Positions 38,920 through 51,500 of a stretch of 64,000 nt of DNA are shown here, in pieces; positions within the stretch are counted from its first letter, which is position 1; each line of letters begins with the position of its first letter. The notes under the pieces are model-generated. The model was not told the DNA's origin, did no database searches, and saw nothing but the letters and a program-made list of their open reading frames with translations. Position numbers and translations under genes: made by a program. Source of the DNA: Epiperipatus broadwayi (Eukaryota > Onychophora > Udeonychophora > Euonychophora > Peripatidae); assembly GCA_028023455.1 (NCBI GenBank), contig JAQFVV010012418.1, positions 6,193,244 to 6,257,243 on the forward strand. The letters are read 5' to 3'.

Positions 38920-40557
38920 GTAAGTGTAACTAAACTATTTCTTATAAATTAGTATGTAGTATATAAATAAAGTTTTGACTTGGATTGCTTAATAACTGCT
39001 AGTACTATCAAATTACCCATAAATTGGTAAGATCCGGTGAAAATACAAATAATGTGAAAATCTCAAAACATCTTTCATAAATAAACATCTTTGTTTTAAC
39101 ATATACAATAGAACTGCAATATAGAAACCACATACTGTGAAGCAAACCTAAAATCATGTTTGTATTAACAAGAAGAAATTGAAAAATGAACTATGTAGAT
39201 CAAAGAATGGTTCCTAACAATTGAAATCAAACTAAGCTGAATAGAATAATAGATAGATATAAAGTCTAAATTAGAATTTGAGAGATTGCAAAAGAGCTTA
39301 ATATGATTGCAGATAGTTAGGAATGTTTGCTAAGTGTTATGAAGAAGATAAGCTACATGATCAGAAAAAAAAAGATTAAACTAATTTAAGAGAATTTTTT
39401 GCCCTGCAATGGAATGATAATTGTTAAAAGTGATAATAATTATGGCACATATATCAACAGATGATAATAATATGCTACAATAATTTTTGAAGTGAACAAA
39501 TGTTTAGAATTAAAAATACTAGTACTGTATATTGAAATTTGGTAATTATTAATTAGAACATTCACATATTTAGAGTGGGAGAGAGGGAGGAACCAAGTGA
39601 GCAAAAGAGGATGAATGGGAGGCGGGCAGGAGGAAAGGGCTGGATGAATCAACGGAGGGAGGAAGCGAGTGAATGAATGAACGAGGGGGGGAGGAAATGA
39701 ACGAGAGATAAAGATGAAAATGTTTCATCGCTAATGTTTAATGAAAGAAATATGTCAGTCCTGTATTTAAAATATGCCTTTAATTTTTAAAAAAAGGCTA
39801 ATGGCTTTATTGCTTGGAAGTTTATAAGAAGTCCCGATCCCTAGTCGTACGATCTACCAACTGCATTAAATCACTAAGGGCTGTAAATTGATAATTTAAA
39901 AAACATGGAATAAGGGCGATTAAAAAATTGTATTTTAAAGCCTATTTGCAGTATAGATATAGGTAGCAAATGTAAAGTATTTGAAGGAAGGCTTATCTTT
40001 AATCAACAAAAACAAACAAATTTGCTAATAAGGGACTCATAATGTCTCTTTTCACGGATGAAACTAGAAGATAAAGAAAGTTTGGTCAACTAAATTCAAC
40101 TACTTTACTCAGCCTAATATTATACATACTTCAATCTTTTTAAAAAAACTTTTCTTGGAACAATGTAATTCAAAATAAATGCATTCAAAATATATATAAA
40201 GAAAAACTTGGTTTAATACTTCAACATGCTGCTAAAATATGAAACCAAGCTTTTCTTTATATACATTTTGTATGTACTTATTTTGAAATAGTACATACAT
40301 AAAAAATTCAGAATGATTTTGATTATATAAATGATAAATTAAAATTATTTAATTTCCAAAATGTTGTTAAATACACAGTTAAAAAAAGGCTTAAAATAAT
40401 GTTTTACAAATCATATTAATACCTTTTTAATCACTATACAAACAAGAATCTATTTTTATGTTTATTTTTACATATATTAGTCAGTAGAGATTAACATATT
40501 TACTTTAAACATATCTTATTTCATAAAAGTATATTATCTTTATTAAATTTTATTTAG
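38920..40557 (+). other. Integrin intron 4 (1.6 kb)
   Basis: GTAAGT donor and TTTAG acceptor ending at 40557. It includes a purine-rich, slightly GC-rich patch at about 39575-39715 (GGGAGG/GAATGAATGAACGAG-type units) and a small inverted repeat at 40165-40300. No coding capacity is recognised. Confidence 0.88.
40165..40300. repeat. Small inverted repeat, ~55 bp arms
   Basis: The left arm contains TATATAAAGAAAAACTTGG and the right arm its complement CCAAGCTTTTCTTTATATA. The homology extends outward through TTCAAAATAA blocks, with a ~20 base loop. It looks like a short MITE. Confidence 0.6.
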
Positions 40558-40654
40558 CTTAGTGGATGAATGTGCAAAAATTGAACAGGAATGTGTGCCA
40601 CCATATTCATTTAAAAATCATCTTTCTCTTAACAGTAATAGTGAAGACTTTAAT
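40558..40654 (+). CDS. Integrin beta exon e: specificity-determining loop
   Basis: This 97-nt exon (phase 2 to 0) runs from TTTAG|CTTAGT to TTTAAT|GTGAGT. After the split Ser it reads LVDECAKIEQECVPPYSFKN then HLSLNSNSEDFN. CAKIEQEC is the disulphide-bonded specificity-determining loop, eight residues long as in human beta-3 (CYDMKTTC) but with different, more acidic contents. PPYSFKNHLSL is the conserved strand that follows. The length to the next exon (SLNSNSEDFN then [11 protein letters not shown]) equals that in beta-3, so no exon is missing. Confidence 0.96.
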
Positions 40655-40795
40655 GTGAGTATAGTTTACAAATAATTTTTATTTAATATATATATTATAC
40701 TCAAAATATTCAGATACTTTTACTCATCACATATGCATACTCATATATATATATATATAAAGTTTGATATCTGTATTCGTTCCACAATATATGTA

Positions 40796-40994
40796 ATATA
40801 CAAATCAATATATATATATATCAAAATACAGTACAATTTACATAAATTATATTATTATTAGAAGTACTTTCGACTATACATTTTGTAGTCTTTATCAACT
40901 ATAAAGACTACAAAATGTATAGTCGAAAGCACTTCTAATAATAATATAATTTATGTAAATTGTACTGTATTTTAATATATATTGATTTGTATAT
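40796..40994. mobile_element. Near-perfect palindrome, 100 bp arms, 5-base loop
   Basis: The left arm 40796-40895 and right arm 40901-40994 pair almost completely around CAACT. Only a few differences occur (for example GAAGTACTTTCG versus CGAAAGCACTTC) plus TA-length variation at the outer end. It lies 142 bp downstream of integrin exon e and is bordered by (TA)n on both sides. It is non-coding. Confidence 0.93.
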
Positions 40995-41279
40995 ATATAT
41001 ATTGTAACACTATGGGGGAATACAGGGTCATACCTGGGGTGATGGTTACCAATACATGAACATCAACTGCCATAAATTGATTAGCCATTTGTAACTCTAC
41101 AGAAAATTGGGGTTTAAACCATGAGGGATCTAATTAATTGTATTTTTATCCCCAAGTTTAAAAAAATGTAATCTCAAAAAAAATGAGCATGATAGATCAA
41201 TATGAGGTGACAACAACATCAAATTAAAAACTGTGTTTGTTTTTTTCACCTCTCTTGATTGGAAACAATTTTAATCCAT

Positions 41280-41990
41280 CCAAAAGCACTTTTAATTAAA
41301 AAGCTACATTTGGAAATCTTCTCAAAGATTTTAAAAAATAGATAATAGAAATGCATACAAACATTAATTAAAAAATAGATATTTTATACACGTTTTATTT
41401 CAAAAATAAACCCTGCTTGCTTTTAAATTTCAAAATCAGAATATTATTATTTATTTAGACCTTTTTTTTAAAAATATTTATTTCATAATAAAATTCTGTT
41501 TTAATTCAAAGTTATTTAACCCTTTATTTATTATTTTTATTCCAAGTGAAATGTAGAAAATATTTACAAAAATTTATGTCTGTGTTTATTTCTACTTTTA
41601 TTTTATATATCTGCACACACACAACATGGCACACAGTAACATAGTATGTGCGAACAAATATATATATAAATTTGAAAGGAAAAGTAGAAATAAATACAAC
41701 AATTTTGTAGATATTTTTCTACATTTCTTGGAATTAAATAATCTCAGTAAAAGATTAAATAATTTTGGATTTAAAATAAAGGTTTATTATAAATTAAACA
41801 TTTAAAAAGGTCTAAAAATATTTTCATTGAGTTCTGATTTTGAAATTTAAAAAAAAGCATGTTTTATGTTAAAATAGAACTGATAATTTTAAACATTTCT
41901 GTTATCTATTTTTAAAAATCTATAGTTTATATATGTAATAAAATTACAAGAAGTAGTTTTTAATTAAAAGTGATTTGAAAAGATTAACTA
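41280..41990. mobile_element. Foldback element, ~340 bp diverged arms
   Basis: Arms of about 41280-41620 and 41660-41990 are inverted copies with substitutions and indels. Shared blocks include GCACTTTTAATTAAAAAG, AAATAGATAA.AGAAATG, AAATTTCAAAATCAGAA, TAGACCTTTTT and TATTTCTACTTTT. The short centre is CA-rich. No transposase-like frame is present. Confidence 0.75.
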
Positions 41991-42572
41991 CTTCAGCTTC
42001 AAGCTGCCATATTGAACTTTTTAAAATACTGGCATGAGACACAATTTTCATAATAACTTCAGTTTTAATTATGTTAGTGCAAAAAAATTACATTTCTAGA
42101 AACTAGAAAAATTAAGGAAAACAATAAGCATAAAATAAATAGTGATAACTATATAAAAAATAAGGTAAAAAAGAAATTTTCACATCCGAAATAATTATTA
42201 TTTTATTGTATGTTCATAATTTGGAAATTAACATTAACTAAAATTCAAAATACATCTTCAGTGATAATTTCTTTCTACTCCTTACAAAATTATCTTTCTA
42301 AACATGTATAATATGTCTTACCTGAGATAATCCACAGCTTCACAACCTTCAAAAGAAGTCGGATATGACTTCTTCATTTTTATCTTGTACCCCAAATGTT
42401 CTAATTGTCAAAGGCATCTATAAAGAAAAAGATTCATCCTAATAAAAGATACAAAAGAAGTTATCATAGCAATTGGCTTCTTGTCTGTCTAAAACTAGAA
42501 ATTGTAGACTACTTTCTATACCACTGATAAAATGAGTTTTATCTCTTCATTTTATATTTTTTTGTGTACAAT

Positions 42573-42683
42573 AGTGATGTTTATATTCTTTGTGGTCAGC
42601 AGTGATGTTTATATTCTTTATGCACTGCACAAGTGATGTTTATATTCTTTATATACAGAAGTGATGCTATCTTTTTATATTTA
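42573..42683. repeat. Tandem repeat, 28-31 bp unit, ~4 copies
   Basis: Units starting AGTGATGTTTATATTCTTT begin at 42573, 42601 and 42632, with a degenerate fourth at 42660. Unit ends differ (TGTGGTCAGC, ATGCACTGCACA, ATATACAGA). Confidence 0.9.
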
Positions 42684-42976
42684 TTGTACCACAAATATAA
42701 TTTATTTGCATATAGTCTATAGATTTGAAAATAATGTTATGAAACATATAGCAAAAGCAAAGCATGATCAAGCATAAACATAAACAAGTTTCAGAATTGG
42801 ATTATATGTTTGTGTATACAAAGTTTGTATATATTTGATTATTAGTTTTATAACCCATTGCTTGTAAAACATATTATATAAACATAATTAATGATTTTCA
42901 AAAAGTATACTTTTTGAAAATCATTATTTTTATAAAAATAAGAGGATTAGTTTAGATAGAACTTTAGATAATCATG

Positions 42977-43262
42977 ATATGAATTATATACTAATAAGTT
43001 AATTACGATATGAATTCTATACGAGTAAATATATAATTACAAACTAAATCATACTAATTTTTCGATAAATATGAATTCTATGTGAGCATAAATAAATGTA
43101 TTACAAACTACCATTAGAAAATTATGATAAATATGAATTCTATAGAGCATATACGAGCATAAATATATAATTACACACACCAATTTTTCGATAGATATGA
43201 ATTGTATATGAGCATAAATAAATAAATATATAACTACAAATTAGCACACACTAATTACAAAC
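42977..43262. repeat. Degenerate tandem repeat, ~60 bp unit, ~5 copies
   Basis: Each unit contains GATA(AA)TATGAATT.TAT, GAGCATAAATA and AATTACAAAC/ACTAATTTTTC blocks. Spacing is irregular (about 30 to 68 bp) because of indels. Confidence 0.7.
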
Positions 43263-46022
43263 TAAAATTAATAAAAAATATATTTTTTCCAAAAATTTAA
43301 AAAAAAATTAAAAAATTTTCCTTACGAATAATTACGTTGATAGTCTGTTATAGGCCTTACCAGAGAAAATTTCACTTCCAGCCCGTAAAACATTTTATGT
43401 CTTTTATCGTTTCGTGATAAGTACAAAAATTACCAAAAAAACAAAAAAAAATAAATACTGTGGTTGATTAAAAAATTTGCCAAAAATCTAAATTTCAACC
43501 AATTTTTTTGAAATAAAGATCGTTTGAAAGCTAACATATACAGCTAAAAACAGCCATATTTTCTATGACATCATGATTATACTTTTTACATCAGCAAAGA
43601 AAGAAAATAACATGTCATCAAATGACCACCCGAAGTGCGCAAACGACGCCGAGAAAGCAGAAGTAGTTAAAAAAAAAAAGTTTTTAATTAAAAACAGGTG
43701 TTAATTAGTTTGTTTTTGTCATCCCAGCAATATAGCTATAAAAGAATGGATAAAGGAATTATTAAAGAGTTTGGCTATTTGTTGTAGTTTTGGTCGTTGG
43801 TAATGGCCACAGTTAGTTGGCTAACAGAATAGTCCAGATCAGAATAGAAAATTACCATGAAGATATAAGACTGCAAGTAGGGCAAGTCCAAAGGCTGCTC
43901 TATAGTTCATGATGGTGGAGTTTGAATTCTCATGGAGAAAACAGTCAACTTCAAGTGTTTCATAGCTACAAATGTGTTCTAGAAGACAGTTTGCTTGCCT
44001 GAAGTATATTCAATTATGGGAAGAAGGGATATCACTACAGTTATCTGAACTATACTTTCCCAATGATGACTAAACCAGTCTCACCAATACCATCAGTAGA
44101 TGAAGAATTAGTTTATATATATGCTGTTTAAGCTATATGCAGAAAAATACAGATAAACTTATATCCAATAATGAGTAATGATATATATAATAACAAAATT
44201 TTAAATAATTTCTTTAGTAAAACTGACATTTTAAACCTATAATTTAAATTTTAAAATGTTATAATCAAGAGCAACCTGCGATAGTGATATATATATATTG
44301 AGACTCATATTTTAAATAATTTCATTAGTGAAAATGACATTTTAAAATCTATATATTTTAAAAAATAACAAGTAACTTTTACTTGAATGAAATAATTGAT
44401 TCATAGACACTTCTAAAACTCCAAAATCTTTTAGAGTAGAAAAAAGAAAACAAAAGATGTTTGTTGGAATCTATATTTTTTAAAAACATTTATAATTAGT
44501 TAAGATTAATCTGATTAAAAAAAGAACTTTTGTAACCTGTCAAAGATTGATATTATTTTTTTTTAAAAAAAAAGAAAAAAAGAAGGAAACATAGATTTAA
44601 TAACTGATTTAGATTTTTTTATATACACACATAGGTGTGAATTTTATGTATATTTCCAAATGGAAGTAATTATGAAAAAAATATTTTAATAATTTTATTA
44701 CTTTGATAAATTCAAATATGATAAAAAATGAATTTCATTTATATGTTAGTCAATTATATATACATTTTTATGTAAACCCATTGTGGTATTTTATACATTT
44801 AAAAGTGATAACTAAAAATGTTTATTTTATAACAAGCGAATATGTTTAGAAATATTATGCCATATGTCTGTGTGCACATATCAATGCATGCCATGTAGGT
44901 ATATATGTAAAATTTAATCATTTTTATTACTAAATGTCACTTCAAATATGTTCATTTTAAAATTATAATGCACATCTGTGTGGATATATCTATGCATTTT
45001 ATGTAAAGCCTTTAGCAGGTTTTGTAAATCATAATGTGATAGTTTTTTTAAATTGTGTATTAATCAAAATCAGAAGGTTTAATATATATATATATGTGCA
45101 TGGCCTTATTCTAAAGACCTTAATATCATCTTTTTATTGTTAATAAACTTGTATTCATTTGTTAAAATTATTCCAATGAACTTAAATCTAAATATTTTTA
45201 GGGTATTATGTATTGCATTATCTTTTGTTCTCAGCAGCAGTTATAGAATTTATGTTCTCTGAGCTAGATTCATGCATAATGGTCTGATATATTAAAGGTG
45301 ATGTATATTAGTGTTTATGGGCATCCATTGATGATGATGATATTCCCATCATCATCATCATCCTGGCTGGTACAAAGAAAATATTCTTTAAACCCATGCA
45401 CTACATTTTATTTTAGTTTAGTCTCTATTGGAACTTAAGTTTATAATTGGCCAGTACATAATGGTACTAAGGGGCCACAGCATTGATGATGATCAGCATG
45501 TTTTAATATCCCAGCATTGATTTTTATGTTTGTATATTCTATGGATGAGTACTTAAGTTGGTGCATCCAAATTAATGTTTAAATAATTGCCCAAGGCTGG
45601 CAAAGGCTAAATATTTGGCCTGGTCTACAGTAGACTCATTTTAAATCCAGTCATGAGATTGACTGTTGATTTATTTGATTGTTGATTATTCATGATGATA
45701 AATGGTTATTTCTTTTGAGTATTAGTTATACTTATTGATAATGCTGATGATGTATGGTTAATTATACTTATAGTGACTGTAAGGAGTTGACTGGGCTGAT
45801 CTCTCTGTGTTTTCAAGATCTCATGCTCTCTTTAATATATAAAATTACTTATATATTTTTGGATAATAAACATTATTTAAATATATTTCACACTTATATG
45901 TTTCCTTATTTAAATATTATATTTTTTTGAAAATTTTATATTTTGTTTACTTGGTGATGTTGATTTGCCATCACTCCACCAAACTTATTTATCCCATTAC
46001 AATATATATATATATATATATA

Positions 46023-46423
46023 TGAAATTACTACATACTGTTGCCTTTGGCAGGATGGCTCAGTTGGTTAGAGGATTACCTTAAATTTCAATAATTAAGA
46101 ATCTAAGGACCCAGGTTCGAATCCCATGCTAGTACTGCCACTGGTCAGGCCAGCAACACCTGAAGAAGAGGGGAGAAAAATACCTCTCGAAACATTGTGC
46201 ATATACTAACCTATTTGCTGTGATATTACTAACAGTTAGTGCATAAACTAACCTGTTAGCTGTGATATTACTATCATTTGTTTGCTGTGATATTACTAAC
46301 AGTTGAATGCATTTGGAATATTTAACTAAAATTAAACTTTTCTAAAGACATTCAACACACATATTAGATGATGGAAATAGTCCAATGTAAAAATACCGCT
46401 AGAACACCATCATCACAAACCTT
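46023..46423 (+). repeat. tRNA-derived SINE, full-length-looking copy
   Basis: tRNA-like head with box A (TGGCTCAGTTGG, about 46056) and a canonical box B (GGTTCGAATCCC, about 46114). The body matches 3780-4056 (for example CTGAAGAAGAGGGGAGAAAA) with the intact 3' terminus GAACACCATCATCACAAACC. An internal tandem expansion of GCTGTGATATTACTA(AC)-type units lies at about 46220-46305. Its box B is better preserved than in the 3.8 kb copies. Confidence 0.82.
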
Positions 46424-47053
46424 TATATATATTGAAACAGATATACTGTTCCTCGTATATATATTCAAAAGATCCCCCCCCCATTTAAAAATGTCTAGCG
46501 TGATTCAGTCTAATTGGGGATGAAATAAAGCAAAAAAAAAGTTTATCATTTAAAATTAAGAAGTAAATAAAAGCTGTGATTTGTTAAAAAAAAAATTATA
46601 TTTTTAATTTTGTGATTGATGGATTTGAATAAAGTGTTATGTCATTTTATTTTTTTTTATCTGTCACAATAAAAAAAAAATTAATTATCCAATCATTAAA
46701 AAGAAAAAAAAAGACACTTGGGCTAAACTGAAGCAGTAAAAAAATTAGGCACGTCGTCGGAAGAAAAGAACTTTTTTTTTCTCTTGTCTTACACAGAGAG
46801 GCAGAACATATTAAATGTTTTTTTAAAAAAAGTGTATTACTTAATTCTTTTGACACATTAAAATATAGCTTTAACAAAACGTGAAAATGGAAAAAGAAAG
46901 CTTTGCTAGAGGAATTATAATGATAATGGGGTAAATTAGCGGCTTCACTCTCTCCATGCTGTGCCATGACTTTCCCAAGATAATGCTAAATAGATGAAAT
47001 AACCCGCCCTCTTTTTGAGTAAACTAGACTGCAAAACTGGAAGGTAATTATAT

Positions 47054-47430
47054 TATAAAAATATTTAAACATCTTTATCACAAATTATAAATTGATATTA
47101 TGAAATATCTACATAAAAATTATTTTTATAAAAATATTTAAACATCTTTATCATATGTTATAAAGTGAAGTTATGAAACGGTTGCATAAATTTTGTTTTA
47201 TAAAATATTAAGACATCTTTATCATACGTTATAAAGTGAAGTTATGAAATAATTACATAGAATTTGTTTTACAAAATATTAGAACATCTTTATCATACGT
47301 TATAAAGTGAAGTTATGAAATAATTACATAGAATTTGTTTTATAAAATATTAAGACATCTTTATCATATGTTATAAAGTGAAGTTATGAAATAGCTATAC
47401 ACAAATTTATTTATAAAAATATTTGAACGT
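47054..47430. repeat. Tandem repeat, ~71 bp unit, 5 copies plus partial
   Basis: Units begin TATAAAA(T)ATT at about 47054, 47126, 47199, 47270 and 47341, with a partial at 47411. Each contains ACATCTTTATCATA.GTTATA and AAGTGAAGTTATGAAAT. Copies 3 and 4 are nearly identical; outer copies are more diverged, as expected from unequal exchange. Confidence 0.93.
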
Positions 47431-47657
47431 ATTTACTATATGGATTAGAAATGCTTCAATTGCATATTACTTCTATCTGGGTAATGTAACAGAGTTTATG
47501 TGTATGAATATACCTTTATATTTGACTAAATTATAAATGCTTCAATTACCAAATGATAAATGCTCCACAAACCAAGAATTGCTGAGTTTAAATGTCTACC
47601 AATCAGTAATAATTCATAAAATAATGAAATGCTGTATGAATCATAAATGCTTGACTG

Positions 47658-48045
47658 TTTCTAAGCTTCTTATCATAAATGAATTCAAAATGAACTATTG
47701 TTGAATTAAAATATTTCTAAGCTTCTTCTCATAAATGAATTCAAAATGAACTATTGTTGAATTAGAATGTTTCCAAGCTTCTTCTCATAAATGAATTCAA
47801 AATGAACTATTGTTGAATTAGAATATTTCCAAGCTTCTTCTCATAAATGAATTCAAAATGAACTATTGTTGAATTAGAATGTTTCCAAGCTTCTTCTCAT
47901 AAATGAATTCAAAATGAACTATTGTTGAATTAGAATATTTCCAAGCTTCTTCTCATAAAGGAATTCAAAAATGAACTATTGTTGAATTAGACTGTTTCCA
48001 AACTTCTTCTCATAAATGAATTTGTAAACGAACTATTGATAAAAA
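47658..48045. repeat. Minisatellite, 56 bp unit, 7 copies with dimeric pattern
   Basis: Units begin at 47658, 47714, 47770, 47826, 47882, 47938 and about 47995 (TTTC.AAGCTTCTTCTCATAA, ATGAATTCAAAATGAACTA, TTGTTGAATTAGAAT). The last base alternates G, A, G, A in units 2-5, giving a 112 bp higher-order period. The first and last units are the most diverged. Confidence 0.95.
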
Positions 48046-48229
48046 AAAAGAACTGCTTCTAACTCTTTCATAAGTAAAATGAAAATGAGTTATCATGTGG
48101 ATAGAAATGAACTTCGTTAGAAATTGCAAATTAATTGTTATTTAATAAAATTTTTGTTACTAAAAATTAAATTGGTTATCCAGTTGTCCAATTCTGTTTT
48201 GTTTTATTGCATCACTCATCAGTTATAGC

Positions 48230-48510
48230 ACTTGTTCATGAGAATCTCATGCCTTCTGAGCTACGTCTGGCATAACTAGACCTAGGCAAGTCAGGTTGTA
48301 GTGAGACGGAACTCTAATGGCGCTGTTTGGAAAACCAAACATAGAAATGTTTAGATGCTTCCAGTCTCTATGGTACTACATCCTCTGATGAGCAGGAAAT
48401 ATTGTTGTAGGGGGCGTTAACATCTACATTAGGAATGCCAATTGATAGTTCCTTCCTGCAGCATGCTCATCAGAAAATTGTTACAACTGATGTAATAAAA
48501 GGGTTGTATG
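48230..48510. repeat. GC-richer unclassified patch with partial inverted repeats
   Basis: Stands out from its AT-rich surroundings. It contains CTGATGAGCAGGAA at about 48392 and the complement of CTGATGAGCATGCTGCAGGAA ending at about 48475, so a short imperfect hairpin of about 85 bases. No protein or RNA family is recognised. Confidence 0.4.
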
Positions 48511-51500
48511 GGGGTCCGGTTATAATATATATATATATATTATCAAAATACACTAGAATAACTCTACAAAATTAAAAATGCCTATATAAAATTAAAAAAA
48601 TAATTTCTTTGCTATAGTCAGCTTCTTCTGCCTTCTTGAGTAGCTATACATTAATATTTAAATCTTGTTAAAGTCACACAACAGTAATGTTCCCACATGA
48701 ATGACCAACTTTTCGTAAATTGTGAATACTAATACAATTACACTGTTTACTCAATATGTTATCTCTGTACTATTTATAAAATATGACTCCTTAATGTTTC
48801 TTTTTTTTTTTCAAATCATTTTCCACATGCAAAATAAAAACACTACCAAAACAGAATTCTCCACTACATATCACTGCATGTTCCACAAAAACAGATTTAT
48901 ACCTATCTGCAGAACAATGTAACTTATTATATAATAATTCATGCTCCCTAACTCTTTTTAATGCACATTTATATGTATATATATTGTGCCAGGCACGTTT
49001 GATGTGGCCAAGCACAAGATAATGTTAGACAAATTAATGGCCGAAAATACGTAAAAGGCTGTTAAATGGGGGGGGGGGGTATACTATTTATATAATCAAA
49101 CTTTGTTATAAATTAAGAGAGAGAGCTGTGGCTATAACATAAACTCACATACATATATGATTAAAGCCAATATTTGAAGGCTTAGAAATATGTATTTGTA
49201 ATTTTGATTTTTTTTTTTAAAAAAAGAAAAAGAAATGCCAAAATGTATTTATAATTTTAAATATTTTTGTTTGTTGAAGAAACGGCGTTTATTTAACAAA
49301 TTGTTATTCTGTATTTATATTTTTTGAGTGTTTACAACCGATGTAAAAAGGAAAATTTGAAATATTACTATTTAAAAATAAGTTAAAAATAATTTCAGAA
49401 TCGAAGTTTTAATGGTTGTTTTTCTCTTCAGTTGCATTTGAGCAAGAGAGGGGGGTCATTCTGATTTCCTGTCCATTCTAAAATAATTTCAACTAGACAA
49501 AAAGAACTTGATTAAACTTGCAATAATGCTGGGAGAGAAGAATGCCCAATCTAAGTGAAATATTTTTGTTAAAACTTCGATTGTAATAATGTAATTGCTA
49601 AAGAAAAAATGAAAAAGATGTTATCATTCATTAAAATTTTCATTAGTGATATTGTGATCTGAATGGAAATATAAAAAAGATTTAATTAATTGATTTTTCT
49701 TTCTTGGAGAGGATACATGAATTGAGGGGGTATTGAAGAGATATAGATCTGTTCTGAAGTTGCGAGAAAGCAGTTCATTTTTGTTTTTCAAAGACAAATC
49801 TTATTAGGAGTCTAAGTTTATCGTTAAACTATTGCTGTTAATGGACCATGCGAAGTCTTGCAACCTTTTGAGCAAGCATGCTGATTTTGATTCACCTAAT
49901 CCATGGCATTTACTCTAATTAAAAAAATTCCTTCAGTCATTCTGAACCAATGGACACTAATTCAGCAGTCATTCAAATAACCATTCGAGCAGTTAACCAG
50001 TGAGTAGCCAACGGTTTAAACATCAGATTACTAAGTGGTGTTGAGTAATGTCAGTTATCTAGCCAACTATTGGAAAGCTAAATAAACAGATAATTATTCG
50101 ACAATATACTCAGTTGATACCGATGAAAGTTTAATTGCAACACGCCATTGAAGCCTGTAATTAACCCAGAATTCGTAAAACAAGAAAAGACTGTTTATAG
50201 GGTGTAATATCCGTTGTCCAGCCTAAAGATGCAAATCAAGCACTTGCCTGTATATAGAATCATTATGGGGTAGAAGCCCACTTTAACGCATCCGTCCAGC
50301 TCTACTCCTGCTGTCCCAACAGAATGTAAACACCGAGAGTAAAACACCAAAGTGATGATGATCAATTCTATGAACTTGTACCACAGTCAAGTCCAGCCCT
50401 TGCTGCAGTAGATGTATAGCCCACTCAAAACCCATAGAAGGGTGAAGCTTAGAGATTTAACTGGTATACTATTTTTTGTGTGTTTATTTTATTTAAATTT
50501 AATACACATTTCGTAAATATATGTCTTATGTACATACATACGCAAACACATCTTTTATGTAATTTATTAATTTTTCCTTGTTTGCTTAATGCACATGTAT
50601 GAGTTTATTTATAATCCACAGATCACTATTTCATATATTAGTTATTTAATCCATTTTTCTTATTAAGAAAGAAATTTTCCTTTATTTAGTTTAATGATTG
50701 CTTTGATGAGTATTTCTTTACGATTATAGTTTTGTTTGTTAAAATGATTATATAGTGTGTAATATTTGTTTCGTATATTTAATCAATCTGGGAATATTAA
50801 TTTTGTATTCATATTATAAATGGTATGGGGTAATGGGTTAATAAAATATTTATATTATAATTTTAAAATAACTACCACCATATATATATATTCTCTTTGT
50901 CATTTACTTTCTCTAACTATATTAGTAATTAATTGTTGTGAGTTTTCCGATCCCCATTCTTTTAACTGAGAATAGAGTATGCTGAGCTAGCAAATGGGAA
51001 ATCATCTTACTGGGTCTTAAATCTTTATTTATCACGAGGCTACTTATTTATTAATTTGTTTGAATAATTATTTATCTTCATATATGCCGAATAATAATTG
51101 AACTTGCATATCCTTTCAGGAGGAGAAATTTTTTTTTTTGGGAATGGCGCGAGGGGTTGGTTTAGAGTCATCCCCCAAAGATATGTAAGAATCAATCTTT
51201 TTATAAGTATCTTCTGTGTCTGTAATAATATTACAGTAAAGTATTTAAATTTCTCCTTATTCCGGCATATCGCCATATTTCTTTTCATGTTCAACTTGTG
51301 TGCATGCTCATATTAATGGAATAAGTGGTTGACCGGTACAATATATATATATTAGTTGTGTTTTTATGTGTATTTTCAAAAACAGTTCTGTTCATCTTAT
51401 TCCAAAAATCATCTATTGTAAGATTGACTAATTAATAGATATTAAATGGTAATAACATTATATCCACACTCAGACTAGTTTTTGGCTTTTACTTTTATCA

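Noticed and set aside
46647-46967. 106-codon minus-strand open frame
   Set aside because: Homopolymer-driven Phe/Lys/Ser-rich reading, no domain.
47658-48045. CRISPR-like array
   Set aside because: Repeats are contiguous 56 bp units without unique spacers, in a eukaryotic intron.
48380-48480. Hammerhead ribozyme suggested by CTGATGAG followed by GGAAA
   Set aside because: Stem II would be only two or three pairs, and no matching GAAAC/stem III/cleavage site is visible.
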